NCBI RefSeq assembly: GCF_900624995.1
Contig: NZ_UYXQ01000004.1
Coordinates: 1 to 64,000 of the forward strand
Reading direction: 5' to 3'
DNA: 64,000 nt
Source of the DNA: Pseudomonas antarctica
GTDB taxonomy: Bacteria; Pseudomonadota; Gammaproteobacteria; Pseudomonadales; Pseudomonadaceae
Of the stretch, positions 20,201 to 28,742 are shown one piece after another (position 1 is the first letter of the stretch; every line of letters starts with the position of its first letter). The notes under the pieces are model-generated. The model did not search any database. It was not told the DNA's origin and was given only the letters and a program-made list of their open reading frames with translations. A program made the translations under genes and the position numbers.

Positions 20201-23200
20201 CATGTGGCTGGTGGACACCACATTGCTGCCCGGTGCCGAGACCAACAGGCTGGCGCCCGGGTTGGAGAACGGCGACGACCCAATCTGCAGGGTCGACAAA
20301 TCGCCTTGGGCATTGATTGCGCCGACCTCCACCGAGAAGCGATTGTTGTTGGTCAGCGAACCTTGGGCATTGCCGCCGGTGGCCCGGCTGTTACCGCCCG
20401 CCGCCACAATAATGGTGCCCAGGCCGCCGCGACCGTTACTGGCGGCGTACTGCGCATTCATGCTCAGGGCAGCGGCAGTATCCAGCGAACCGTTCTGGAG
20501 GCTGCTGAGGGCGAAGTCCGTGGTGAACCCCCAGCTGTTGTTGGCAATGTCGAAACTGACCATGTGCCCCAGGCCCGCCAGGTCATCGCCTTTGCCCGCC
20601 AGGTAGTAGCCACCCAGCGTTGCGTCGTAAGCGACGCCGACACCGCCGATGCCGTTCTTCGCACCGACCATCACGCCGGCCACCATCGTGGCGTGGTTGG
20701 ACACCAGGCCTGGCAAGGTGCCGTTGGCTTTTTGCGTCTGCAGCCAGGCCGGGTCGATATTCGGCGCCAGGTCCGGGTGCGCGACATCAAAGATTTCCGG
20801 CGCGGTGGCGAACTGGCCACCGGGCTCGAATTGACCGATGCGCACGCCTTTACCGGTGTAGTCCTTCCACACCGGCAGCACATGGGTGTCGCTCAGGTAC
20901 CACTCCTGCGCCGCCAAAGGATCAAGCGGCACTTCGGGGGTGAGCAAGGTCACACCGGCCCGCATCGGCGCGGTCTGGCCACTGCCCAAGTCAACGACCG
21001 CCGCCGACAGGTTACCTGCCGCATCGGCCACGCCGTACTTGAAGCTGATCAGGCCGTCGTAATGCTGATCCGGGGTAAACAGCACATCGCCTTGAGCGGT
21101 AAGGCTGACCGTACCGCCGACAGCATCACCGACGTTGGCAATGTGCAGCGCGCCCTGGCTGTTGAGACGTTGATCATTGGCCAGCAAAGCCTGGGCACTG
21201 ATCAGGTGGGCTTGGGTGCGATCAAAGGCGTTGCCGGCCTTGTCCACCGTCAGCACATCCGCTACCGGCATTGCGTTCGGGGTCAGCAGGTCAACGGCGG
21301 AGATGTCCGAGAAGTTGAGCTTCTGGATATTACTCAGCGTCACCGTGCCGTCGCGTCCGGCCACCTTGTCGGCCACTTCATAGCCGGTGGTGGTGCGAGT
21401 AATGCGGTAATCGCCATGGTTACCGTGCAGGGTCACCAGGTTGATCCCGCCGTCGCCGTCGATGGTCGCGTTACCGTGACCGACCTCAATGACGTCATTG
21501 CCGGCGCCGCCGTAGATTTTATCGGCGCCGCCACCGGCATGGATGATGCTGCCGGATTCGGAGGCGTAAATGGTGTCGCCTTGCGGCCCGGCATAGATCA
21601 CCGCTTTGCCGCTGCCGCCGATGATGGTGTTGTGGCCGGTGCCGCCGACCAGGACGTCGTTGCCGCCGCCGCCCACCAGCGTCGAGTAGCCTGAACCGCC
21701 CTTGATAAAGGCGCTGCCCATGCCGCCGCTGATGATCGTGTCGTTGCCGCCACCGCCTTCGGCGATGGTCAGGCCAGCCTGGGCCATGTTCAGCACCACG
21801 CCCTTGTCTCCGACGATGATCGCGGTGTCATGGCCGCCATTGCCGTGAATATTGGCCGGATTGTCCGAGGCGCTGATGACAAACACGTCATCGCCCACGC
21901 CGCCGTTGTAGGTGTTGCTGCCCGCACCGCCCACCAGCCAACCGCCGCCCGGGGCCGCGATCAAGGTGTCGTCGCCGCTGCCGCCGTACAGGTTGTTGAC
22001 GCCCACTGTGGCCGCATCCAGGGTTTCGCCCGTGGTGCTATGGCTGGCATAGGCGCTGGTGGTGACGCTGTTGGGGCCGCTGGTGGTGGAGGTCACGCGG
22101 GTGCCTGCGCCCTGGCTGGTCAGCGTGTTGCTGACCGGGTCGCCGAGGAAGTCTACTGCCAGCGCTTCCTGGCTTTTGCCATTGATGGTGAATGAGCCGG
22201 TCGCCAACACGCGGTTGCCGTCGCGCATTTCGGCTTGGATGGAAGCCGCCGCGCGCACGTTGATCTGGGTAATACCCAGCTCGGCGAGGGTCTTCAATTC
22301 ACCGGCATCGACTTTGGCGTCATGGGTGCCGTCGACCCAGACGCGCAACGTGCTCCAGATCGGATCGTTCTGGTCGATCACACCGTCTTTATTCGCATCC
22401 TCACTGGCCAGCGCCGCGAAACCGTCCTTGAACCTGGTCTCGCCCGCGGCACCGTTAACGCCGACTTTGCCGCCGTAATACTCGGAGAACATTTGGCTGA
22501 CGTCTTTGACCTGGCCACTGCCATCGTCAATCACCAGCATCCCGGTGGTGCGATCCGCCCAACCGCTGCGCTTGACCGTGCCGCTGTGGTCGGTGTCAAA
22601 CAACACGCCGTCGCGGATGTCGGTCATGTACACGCCATTACCGGTCAGGTCCAGCAACAACGGGTCGACGTAGGTGTTGAATGTCGACATCGCCGACAGG
22701 CCGTTCAGGGTCACGGCACTGCGCAGGCTGAAGTCCGGTTTGGTCGCGTCCGGGGCAGGATAGAACTGCGACAGGTAGGTATTGGGACGCGCGTTGGGGT
22801 CCAGTTGCATTTCACCGGGGCGAATGCCGCCCGAGGCCAGGCTGGCCATTTGAGTGGAGGTGAAATCGGTTTTGTTCAGAATGCCGCCAACGGCGAAGAT
22901 ATTATGCGTTGCCGAGTTTTGAATGTAGCCGTTGGCAACGTCTTGCTGGGCTTTGCTTTCGCCCTGGATGTGTTGTAGGGGTGTCGGACTAGGTGTTATA
23001 TCAATCTTTATTAAGTCTTGAGCCGCGCCGTCCTGGGTAAGATTCGGACGTGCATTCGAGCTTTCGACGATAGCATCGTATTGCGCATTCAGACTTTGAA
23101 AGGCTTCGTTAGCGGGGGCAAAAATGTGTTCGGCGGTGAACGCAACGGAATGATCGAACGCATTAAATGCAGGCTCCAACAACCCCTGCTCTTCAATCCA

Positions 23201-23743
23201 GGCACTCAGCTCTTTCACCGGACCAAACTCAGACGGGAGATAAGCGATCGTCATCAATGCATGAGAGGCAGCCGCCATGACCGAGCCAAACTCAACCGAC
23301 CCGGTTTTCTCCATAAAGTAATCTCCCACCTGCATGGAAGATTCACCTATTCGTGCATCAATTGCCGGCCCCCAAGTCGTTTGAATATAGCCACCGATCT
23401 TGACCCCCACGGAAAAAGAAAGCGCAATGCGTGCCAACGCAACATTATTGGTTTTCAACGCAATAAGAGAGGCAATATCCGCGTAATTGTCTAAACCCGC
23501 GGTGCCTTTTGAAAACTTATAAATAGCAGACGCCAGCACTAACGGAGCCGTAATCGAACTCGTCATGGTGCGTCCCGGGGTGTCTAAAAATGATGCCAAA
23601 CCGTTGGCGATCGTGCCGTAATCCCCGGCAACCTCCAGTGGATTACTGTTTTCCTTTTGTGCATTGTCGCGAATGCTCTTCACCGCAAAAGAGTTATCAA
23701 CCAACTCCGCAATTCGCTCAAACTGACTGACCGACATCGTCAT
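17270..23743 (-). CDS. Giant RTX mosaic exoprotein with subtilase-like domain
   Basis: 2157-residue predicted type I secretion cargo, last gene of the operon. Order: an N-terminal domain (about 1-260) with hydrophobic stretches near 50-75, 95-120 and 165-185; an RTX-associated module with LLLDLTGNGV and an EF-hand-like DANKDGVIDQND; nonapeptide RTX repeats (about 580-780, e.g. GGSGDDTL); a cadherin-like domain (about 805-900); a kexin-type S8 region with Glu973 where Asp is expected, His1017, Asn1118 and Ser1201 (GTSFAAP); a P-domain (about 1320-1420); more RTX (about 1500-1525); a Pro-rich linker with three KTLEELLAER-type repeats (about 1805-1860); and a C-terminal calcium-binding-related domain (LWFQHTGQDLQISVVG, NWYAD). 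No signal peptide, as expected for T1SS. An AGGAG precedes the ATG at 23743, nine bases after the upstream gene. The function of the N-terminal domain is unknown. Confidence 0.88.
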   Translation of the reverse strand: MTMSVSQFERIAELVDNSFAVKSIRDNAQKENSNPLEVAGDYGTIANGLASFLDTPGRTMTSSITAPLVLASAIYKFSKGTAGLDNYADIASLIALKTNNVALARIALSFSVGVKIGGYIQTTWGPAIDARIGESSMQVGDYFMEKTGSVEFGSVMAAASHALMTIAYLPSEFGPVKELSAWIEEQGLLEPAFNAFDHSVAFTAEHIFAPANEAFQSLNAQYDAIVESSNARPNLTQDGAAQDLIKIDITPSPTPLQHIQGESKAQQDVANGYIQNSATHNIFAVGGILNKTDFTSTQMASLASGGIRPGEMQLDPNARPNTYLSQFYPAPDATKPDFSLRSAVTLNGLSAMSTFNTYVDPLLLDLTGNGVYMTDIRDGVLFDTDHSGTVKRSGWADRTTGMLVIDDGSGQVKDVSQMFSEYYGGKVGVNGAAGETRFKDGFAALASEDANKDGVIDQNDPIWSTLRVWVDGTHDAKVDAGELKTLAELGITQINVRAAASIQAEMRDGNRVLATGSFTINGKSQEALAVDFLGDPVSNTLTSQGAGTRVTSTTSGPNSVTTSAYASHSTTGETLDAATVGVNNLYGGSGDDTLIAAPGGGWLVGGAGSNTYNGGVGDDVFVISASDNPANIHGNGGHDTAIIVGDKGVVLNMAQAGLTIAEGGGGNDTIISGGMGSAFIKGGSGYSTLVGGGGNDVLVGGTGHNTIIGGSGKAVIYAGPQGDTIYASESGSIIHAGGGADKIYGGAGNDVIEVGHGNATIDGDGGINLVTLHGNHGDYRITRTTTGYEVADKVAGRDGTVTLSNIQKLNFSDISAVDLLTPNAMPVADVLTVDKAGNAFDRTQAHLISAQALLANDQRLNSQGALHIANVGDAVGGTVSLTAQGDVLFTPDQHYDGLISFKYGVADAAGNLSAAVVDLGSGQTAPMRAGVTLLTPEVPLDPLAAQEWYLSDTHVLPVWKDYTGKGVRIGQFEPGGQFATAPEIFDVAHPDLAPNIDPAWLQTQKANGTLPGLVSNHATMVAGVMVGAKNGIGGVGVAYDATLGGYYLAGKGDDLAGLGHMVSFDIANNSWGFTTDFALSSLQNGSLDTAAALSMNAQYAASNGRGGLGTIIVAAGGNSRATGGNAQGSLTNNNRFSVEVGAINAQGDLSTLQIGSSPFSNPGASLLVSAPGSNVVSTSHMLETERGSTFGNDYTSMQGTSFAAPIVSGIVALMLEANPNLGYRDVQQILALSARKVNDPATQWADNGAQGWNGGGMHTSNDYGFGEVDARAAVRLSEAWMTQSTGANEYVYSASSGALGQPLAAGATLTSSIAMNAGLNVEHVEIDFDAQVGRLGDLTLKLISPDGTQSVLLNRQGKVPDGMPGASAADVGSTQAGAFKYTFMSTHDFGEHSAGNWTLQVTDAASGLPVTLNSWSLRLYGSKASADDTYFYTDEYVKSVLGNAHRAVLDDAVNGLAGGRNTLNAAAVSGDTSVNLLTGVASIGGAALTVNNPASLHNIVTGDGNDTLVAGNADALLDGGRGNNTLTGGAGQDFFVVHRREAGSDTLNNFEAARGEVVDLVGFAGKQFADLLLTQQGADVNVDLGNGQSIVLKNQVVAGITAANFMFQDRFVAPTAYVNSDASAVKPQEGLGTVVLKGGGQGVMYTGDAQGKNVASLSGTVYSHDSATADVFVVAAQTGVTDYKNALRGFRHGIDKIDLRQTGVTDFSQLTIEHKNRATLNNLTQIHGVYVTHNDSNTKLLYLDALDVAQVTATDFLFADHAPTVVTPVGPVVPVTLPPTDLHPPIVVPDPVLKPSVTIPDLTLPPTKTLEELLAERGIDLNPSVPEHKTIEQILAERDANRGVTVPEHKTLEQLLAERGVGSLEPTKLPDIGVVGRTPIDVRQPRPIVIPDIPMVDISHRDLDLTPRQPSVVDTSFDSIRDRILGRTPSTVEPVPAASDPNVINIKGFFSDDVILGDESKTINIEAFNVKVVAGNGDNTINVAGRRGNISLGNGNNVVTGDIDQLTVGHGNNTLTDSGSFTHVKLGDGNNKVVVSGSMPTVEVGHGVNDIEFSGTRGELVFGQDIKPDHLWFQHTGQDLQISVVGSQQEVTLRNWYADTPERPRDIMAGDRQRLMDSDVDHLVQAMAAFAPAAPATMTFGAAEQQALQPVLAANWR

Positions 23744-23752
23744 TACCGCTCC

Positions 23753-24058
23753 TTATTTACTCATTACAGACAGATACCGCACTGCACAACCCGTAAAAAA
23801 CCCGAACAGCGAAAAATTCGCCAATACAAACACCCGGGAAAAACAAATAACCATCCTGTTTTTTCTTTCAGACAGAAAAAGCCCTAGAAAAATATTAAAA
23901 CAAAGCAACACTTTCACATCGGGATAAAGACTTATGAAGTAGTCATCCGTCACCCCAAGCGCAAATTTCATGAACAAAAATACAGCCACACCCACACCAA
24001 TGGCACACAGAAAATACTTACTGTAAAACTTTCGCTGCTCGGCACTTAGCAACTCCAT
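23753..24058 (-). CDS. Small hypothetical membrane protein in the T1SS operon
   Basis: 101 residues with three likely membrane segments (about 14-34, 45-60 and 72-92) and short charged loops; I do not recognise a family. GAGGAGTGGG lies just before its ATG, and its stop is nine bases from the start of the giant RTX gene, so the two are almost certainly co-translated. The DNA is clearly AT-rich: 21 of 60 bases are G or C in 23821-23880, against well over 60% in the RTX body. Position, size and composition would suit an immunity or accessory protein for the cargo, but that is inference. Confidence 0.7.
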   Translation of the reverse strand: MELLSAEQRKFYSKYFLCAIGVGVAVFLFMKFALGVTDDYFISLYPDVKVLLCFNIFLGLFLSERKNRMVICFSRVFVLANFSLFGFFTGCAVRYLSVMSK

Positions 24059-24352
24059 ATCCCACTCCTCAACCGGCGTTCAACATCATTAAAATTCACG
24101 CCCACGCCCCTTTACCACTCTGGCGGAATATTTCATAACTATTTTTGTAAAGGCGGGTACGTGTACGGATGACCGAGGCGTCATAATCAGCTTTGATTTC
24201 ACTTTCACATAACGAACAATTTTCAACACCCGCTTCTCATCTTCTTAGGCTTCGCCCTGTAACGCCTTTATGAAACACTCAACGCTCTTGCAAACTTTCA
24301 TCCGCATTCACTTGATCATCGCTAAACACTAACAACGCCACGGGTCATCGCC
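24059..24352 (-). other. Gene-poor gap with module debris
   Basis: 294 bases without an intact gene. On the minus strand, 24096-24236 reads as a 46-residue open frame (including NCSLCESEIKADYDASVIRT and ending GKGAWA) with no ATG, GTG or TTG in frame, so it looks like the C-terminal end of a lost gene. At 24278-24303 lies a 26-base near-copy of the hlyD 3' end. Together these point to past rearrangement at this spot. Confidence 0.6.
24278..24303 (-). repeat. Displaced copy of the hlyD 3' terminus
   Basis: 26 bases identical at 25 positions to 25000-25025, the end of the hlyD gene. The copy still encodes DESLQER-stop where the real gene has DESLHER-stop. The two copies bracket the 203-residue gene, as expected if that gene arrived by insertion or recombination next to hlyD. 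Confidence 0.75.
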
Positions 24353-24964
24353 TTATTCGACTACTATCTTACGCAAGACTTCAAGGGCAAAACGATCCAT
24401 TGCCTTGACGTCCGTAAGTTCCTTGGGGTATTGATAAAAAACTAAAAGATCCGGCGCGTACAGTCTGCTCGCTCTAATGGTCGCCAAGAAGTCAGAAGCG
24501 ATAACGGAGACACCATCTTCTCCGACAAACTTTCTTTCCTTATAATCATTCATATCATAGAGTTCAATTCCATCACTGACGGAAATCGGCGACTTCCCAA
24601 CTAAATGCCTACTTGCATCATACTCATCCCTTGAAATACGGGTCATAAAAAAATAAATTTGAATTCCTTTTTCAAGTCGCGGAAAAACCACTGCCGAGCT
24701 CGGATAATCAACATAAAACTTAATACCCTCCCCACCTCCATAAAAGACAAACCTGCATTCCTGCGCGGAGAGTTTGAACTTAAAGTGTACGTTTGGTCGC
24801 TTTTCGTTGAGAAACTCGCAACCCGGAGAACCGGTCCCGTTCACGGACGAATAAAGTCGCATATAGGGGTTGTCTTGCGGCTTCGACATCAAGAAAAACA
24901 CCAGCCACGACAACAGCATTAAAACAACCAGCCCACACCCATACTTCAAATATTTAACAAACAT
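24353..24964 (-). CDS. Hypothetical membrane-anchored protein in the T1SS operon
   Basis: 203 residues, family not recognised. One N-terminal membrane helix (about 8-28, CGLVVLMLLSWLVFFL) is followed by a soluble, probably periplasmic domain with two cysteines that could pair (PGCEFL and AQECRF). I chose the ATG complementary to 24962-24964 because GAGGA sits six bases before it; a longer frame from 24997 lacks a ribosome site. It begins 36 bases after hlyD. The DNA is AT-rich (25 of 60 G+C in 24661-24720) and flanked by two copies of the hlyD end, both signs of acquisition. It could be an immunity or accessory factor for the secreted protein. Confidence 0.7.
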   Translation of the reverse strand: MFVKYLKYGCGLVVLMLLSWLVFFLMSKPQDNPYMRLYSSVNGTGSPGCEFLNEKRPNVHFKFKLSAQECRFVFYGGGEGIKFYVDYPSSAVVFPRLEKGIQIYFFMTRISRDEYDASRHLVGKSPISVSDGIELYDMNDYKERKFVGEDGVSVIASDFLATIRASRLYAPDLLVFYQYPKELTDVKAMDRFALEVLRKIVVE

Positions 24965-25000
24965 CAACTTCCTCACTGGCCAATTCAACGTGGGCAACCC

Positions 25001-26416
25001 TCAACGCTCATGCAAACTTTCATCCATATGCTGTTGCAACGGGCTCAAGAAGTATTCGATCACACGGCGCTGGTCCGTCTTCACTTCCGCCGTCACCGAC
25101 ATCCCCGGTGACAGCGCCACGCGTTGGCCGTTGATCATCAGGTGGTCGGTTTTCAAACGGATACGGCTGCTGTAGATCAGCCCGCGTTTTTCGTCCTCAA
25201 TAGCGTCGTTGGAGACGCTGACGACCTCGCCGGCGACGGTGCCGTATTTGGTGAAGGTGAAGGTTTCGACCTTGACCGTGACCGGCTGGCCGGCGCGCAC
25301 GAAGCCGACGTCTTTGTTTTCCAGCATGGCTTCGACTTCCACCGGCTGATCGGCCGGCACGATGACCATCAGCGCCTGGGCTGGGGTGACCACACCGCCG
25401 ACCGTGTGGATCGCCAGTTGCTGCACCGTACCGTCTACCGGCGCGGTGAGACTGGTGAGGGTTTCCTGATAACGGGCCTTGGCCAACTCTTCGACCAGGC
25501 CTGCAGCTTTCTGATTGGATTGCTGCTGCAGGTCGAGCATCGCGCGGCGGTTTTGTGCGACCACGCCTTCGCGCCGTCGTCGCGCTTCACCTTGCGCCGC
25601 GGTGGACTGCAAGACACTGGCCTGCTGCACGCTCAACTGGCGTTGCAGGTCGAGGCGAGCCTGTTCTTTTTCCAGGTACTCATGGCGGGCGACGTACTGT
25701 TGCGCGAGCAGGCGTTGATAGTCCTCGGCCAGTTGCGTGGCAATCGGCACGGTTTGCCGAAGGCTGGCAACCTGGGCCTGGGCCGACTGGATTTCGGCGT
25801 TGCGCTGCTGGATCTCCGCGTCGACCAGCTCCAGGCTGCTGCGGTATTCCTGATACTGCCCTTGCAGCCAGCGCTGGGCGCTGAGCACCTGTTGCGGGTC
25901 GGCATCGGTAATTGCGCCGGGCAGTGATGCCGGTGGCTTCTGGTGGTTGATTGCCTCCAGCATCGCGGCGCTGCGGGCGCTGTCGATGCGGGCGGCGAGC
26001 AGGTCGCTGCGGATGCGTCGCACGTCGGCATCGGCGGCTGTGGGGTCGAGTTCGACCAGCAACTCGCCGACTTTCACCGCCTGACCATCGCTGACATGAA
26101 TGGCCCTGACCACCGCCGTCTCACTGGGTTGAATCAGCTTGGTCTTGCCACTCGGCACGATCTTGCCGGACGCCACGGCCACCACCTCGATCTCGCCCAG
26201 GCAGGCCCACAGTAACGCCAGCGCGGCGAAGCCCAGAATACTCCACATGAATATCCTCGGCGCCGGGTGCACAGGCGTGTCCTGCAACTCCAGCGCTGCG
26301 GGTAGAAACGCAGATTCGTGGGGCAGGCGCGGCACGCTGTCCATGTGTTTGCGCTGGCGCCAGGACTCGCGCCAGGCGTGGCGATAACGCTGCATTAACG
26401 AAGGCGTAGCGCTCAT
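25001..26416 (-). CDS. T1SS membrane fusion protein (HlyD family)
   Basis: Periplasmic adaptor linking the inner-membrane ABC exporter to the TolC-like duct, 471 residues. It has a cytoplasmic N-terminus of about 53 residues, one membrane helix (about 54-72), a lipoyl half-motif (SETAVVRAIHVSDGQAVKVG), long coiled-coil hairpin helices rich in Gln/Ala/Arg (about 150-300), the returning lipoyl half and a beta-barrel region. The HlyD family motif near the C-terminus is LSPGMSVTAEVKTDQRRVIE. It lies 71 bases after the ABC gene. Its last 26 bases are duplicated downstream at 24278-24303. Confidence 0.95.
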   Translation of the reverse strand: MSATPSLMQRYRHAWRESWRQRKHMDSVPRLPHESAFLPAALELQDTPVHPAPRIFMWSILGFAALALLWACLGEIEVVAVASGKIVPSGKTKLIQPSETAVVRAIHVSDGQAVKVGELLVELDPTAADADVRRIRSDLLAARIDSARSAAMLEAINHQKPPASLPGAITDADPQQVLSAQRWLQGQYQEYRSSLELVDAEIQQRNAEIQSAQAQVASLRQTVPIATQLAEDYQRLLAQQYVARHEYLEKEQARLDLQRQLSVQQASVLQSTAAQGEARRRREGVVAQNRRAMLDLQQQSNQKAAGLVEELAKARYQETLTSLTAPVDGTVQQLAIHTVGGVVTPAQALMVIVPADQPVEVEAMLENKDVGFVRAGQPVTVKVETFTFTKYGTVAGEVVSVSNDAIEDEKRGLIYSSRIRLKTDHLMINGQRVALSPGMSVTAEVKTDQRRVIEYFLSPLQQHMDESLHER

Positions 26417-26487
26417 GGGACATCCATCCTTGAATCCGAAATACAGTAAATGCCGGTGCGCCTCAGATAGGGCGCGCCGAGGGCAAC

Positions 26488-28626
26488 TCAGCCCTGTTGC
26501 ATGCGGTGCAGGCGTGAATAGTGCCCGGCTTGATGTGTGAGCAATTCGGCATGGCTGCCCTGCTCGACGATTTGCCCGCGATCGACCACCAGGATGCGAT
26601 GGGCATCGCGCACGGCCGACAATCGGTGCGCGATGATGATCACCGTGCGCCCCGCGCAGATGCTCTGCATGTTCTGTTGGATGATGCGCTCGGACTCGTA
26701 GTCCAGCGCACTGGTGGCCTCGTCGAAAATCAGGATGCGCGGGTTGCCGATCAACGCGCGGGCAATCGCGACCCGTTGACGCTGGCCACCGGAAAGCGAG
26801 GTGCCGTGCTCACCGACCATGGTGTCGTAGCCTTCAGGCAACTCGAGGATGAACTCATGGGCACCGGCCATGCTCGCCGCGTGCATCACCGCTTCAAGCG
26901 GTGCCCCCGGATCGCTCAAGGCGATGTTCTCGCGGATGCTGCGGTTAAACAGCATGTTGTCCTGCAACACCACGCCGATCTGGCGTCGCAAAGAGGAAAC
27001 ATCGGCCAGGGCCAGGTCCATGCCATCGACCAGCACCCTGCCGCGCTCGGGCACATACAAGCGCTGCAGCAGCCGGGTCAGGGTGCTTTTGCCGGAGCCG
27101 GAGCGCCCTACTACGCCGATTACTTCGCCAGCGGCGATGTGCAGGCTGACGCCGCGCAGTACTTCCGAGCCGTCGGCGCGGTAGCGAAAATGCACTTGGT
27201 CAAATTCGATTTGCCCCCGCAGCGGCGGCAGCGCACTGCGCGTGGCCTGGGATAATTCGGTGCGGGTGTTGAGAATATCGCCCAGGCGCTGTACGGAAAC
27301 ACCGGTCTGCTGGAAGCTGGTCCATAGTTGCGCCAGACGCATGATCGGGCCGCTGACGCGACCGGCCAGCATGTTGAAAGCGATCAATTCGCCCACCGAC
27401 AATTGCCCGTCGATCACCAGACGCGCACCCAACCACAAGGTCGCGACCGTGACCAATTTGCCGATCAGGCCCACACTTTCGTTGGCGAGGGTGGACAGCG
27501 TCTGGGTCTTGAAACCCGCGGCGACATACGCCGCCATCTGGTTGTCCCACTTGCGAATGGCTTGAGGCTCGACGGCCATGGATTTCACGGTATCGATGCC
27601 GTTCACCGTCTCGACCAGAAATGCCTGGTTCTCGGCGCCGCGGGTGAAACTGTCTTGCAAGCGAGCCCGCAGCAGCGGCGTGACGAGCAGCGAAACCAGG
27701 CCATACAACGGCAGCGACAACAGCACGATCAGGGTCAGCCACCCGCTGTAGTAGAACATCACCAGCACGAACACCACGGAGAACAGCACATCCAGCACCA
27801 GGGTGATGGCGTTGCCGGTGAGGAAGCTGCGAATGTTCTCCAGCTCGCGCACCCGGGCCACCGAGTCACCGACGCGCCGGGCCTGGAAATACGCCAAGGG
27901 CAGGTTGATCAAGTGCCGGAACAACCGCGAGCCCAATTCCACGTCGATACGGCTGGCGGTATGCGCGAATACGTAGCTGCGCAGGCCACTCAAGGCCGAC
28001 TCAAACAGCATGATCCCCAGCAGCCCTGCCGCGATCACATCCAGAGTCGTCAGCCCGTGATGCACCAGCACTTTGTCCATCACCACCTGGAAAAACAGCG
28101 GCGTAACCAGCGCAAACAACTGCAGGGCGAACGACACCAACAGGACTTCGCCGAGTAGCTTGCGGTATTTGACGATGGCGGGAATGAACCAGGTGAAATC
28201 AAAGCGCGAGGTTTCGCCCGGTAGCCCGGACTCGGAGCGCACCAGAAGCAGTTCACCGCTCCAGCGCGCCGCGAGGGCTTGGAAGGTGATCACTTCCGGG
28301 CGTTCGGCACGCGGGTCCTGGATCAGTGCTTTGCCCTGGTCCAGCTTGGCAATGATGAAAAACGTTCCGTCGCCATTGGCTGCAATCGCCGGCAGCGGCG
28401 TGCGGTCGAGACGGGCGATGGTGGTGTTGACCGATTTGGCCTTCAAACCCAGCTTGCGTGCGGCCAGCAGCAATTCACGTTGCGTGAATGGCTGGTTGGC
28501 CGGGGCGAATTCATGAGCCAATTGCTCGGCAGACGCGGCCACCGAATGAAACCGCGCCAGCATCACCAGACACACGAGACCGGTGTCTGGCGCAGGCGAC
28601 TCCGCGCCCCTTCCTTGATCACTCAT
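26488..28626 (-). CDS. T1SS ABC transporter/permease (HlyB family)
   Basis: Inner-membrane exporter that recognises and drives export of the RTX cargo, 712 residues. The N-terminal C39-like domain (about 10-130) reads DTGLVCLVML where a true peptidase has its catalytic Cys earlier, so it is the inactive kind used for RTX proteins without leader cleavage. A six-helix membrane domain follows (about 160-440). The ATPase has Walker A VGRSGSGKST near 509, signature LSGGQRQRVA near 612 and Walker B ILIFDEATSALD. It is preceded by 116 AT-rich bases after the tolC-like gene, which might hold an internal promoter. Confidence 0.96.
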   Translation of the reverse strand: MSDQGRGAESPAPDTGLVCLVMLARFHSVAASAEQLAHEFAPANQPFTQRELLLAARKLGLKAKSVNTTIARLDRTPLPAIAANGDGTFFIIAKLDQGKALIQDPRAERPEVITFQALAARWSGELLLVRSESGLPGETSRFDFTWFIPAIVKYRKLLGEVLLVSFALQLFALVTPLFFQVVMDKVLVHHGLTTLDVIAAGLLGIMLFESALSGLRSYVFAHTASRIDVELGSRLFRHLINLPLAYFQARRVGDSVARVRELENIRSFLTGNAITLVLDVLFSVVFVLVMFYYSGWLTLIVLLSLPLYGLVSLLVTPLLRARLQDSFTRGAENQAFLVETVNGIDTVKSMAVEPQAIRKWDNQMAAYVAAGFKTQTLSTLANESVGLIGKLVTVATLWLGARLVIDGQLSVGELIAFNMLAGRVSGPIMRLAQLWTSFQQTGVSVQRLGDILNTRTELSQATRSALPPLRGQIEFDQVHFRYRADGSEVLRGVSLHIAAGEVIGVVGRSGSGKSTLTRLLQRLYVPERGRVLVDGMDLALADVSSLRRQIGVVLQDNMLFNRSIRENIALSDPGAPLEAVMHAASMAGAHEFILELPEGYDTMVGEHGTSLSGGQRQRVAIARALIGNPRILIFDEATSALDYESERIIQQNMQSICAGRTVIIIAHRLSAVRDAHRILVVDRGQIVEQGSHAELLTHQAGHYSRLHRMQQG

Positions 28627-28742
28627 AAGCTTCCATGCGCGCCGCCTGGCGACAATAAATTTCTTAAATCTTTCAATAGCTTATATCATTTTCGATACAT
28701 TTAGAATCATTTTGATATCAGCCCCTCGAGATTTACCTATCA

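Noticed and set aside
19841-21694. 617-codon plus-strand frame opposite the RTX gene
   Set aside because: Mirror of the Gly/Asp-rich repeat coding; His/Arg/Ala-rich translation with no domain pattern.
21440-22000. Regular repeats that could suggest a CRISPR-like array
   Set aside because: They are in-frame RTX nonapeptide codons with no identical repeat units or spacers.
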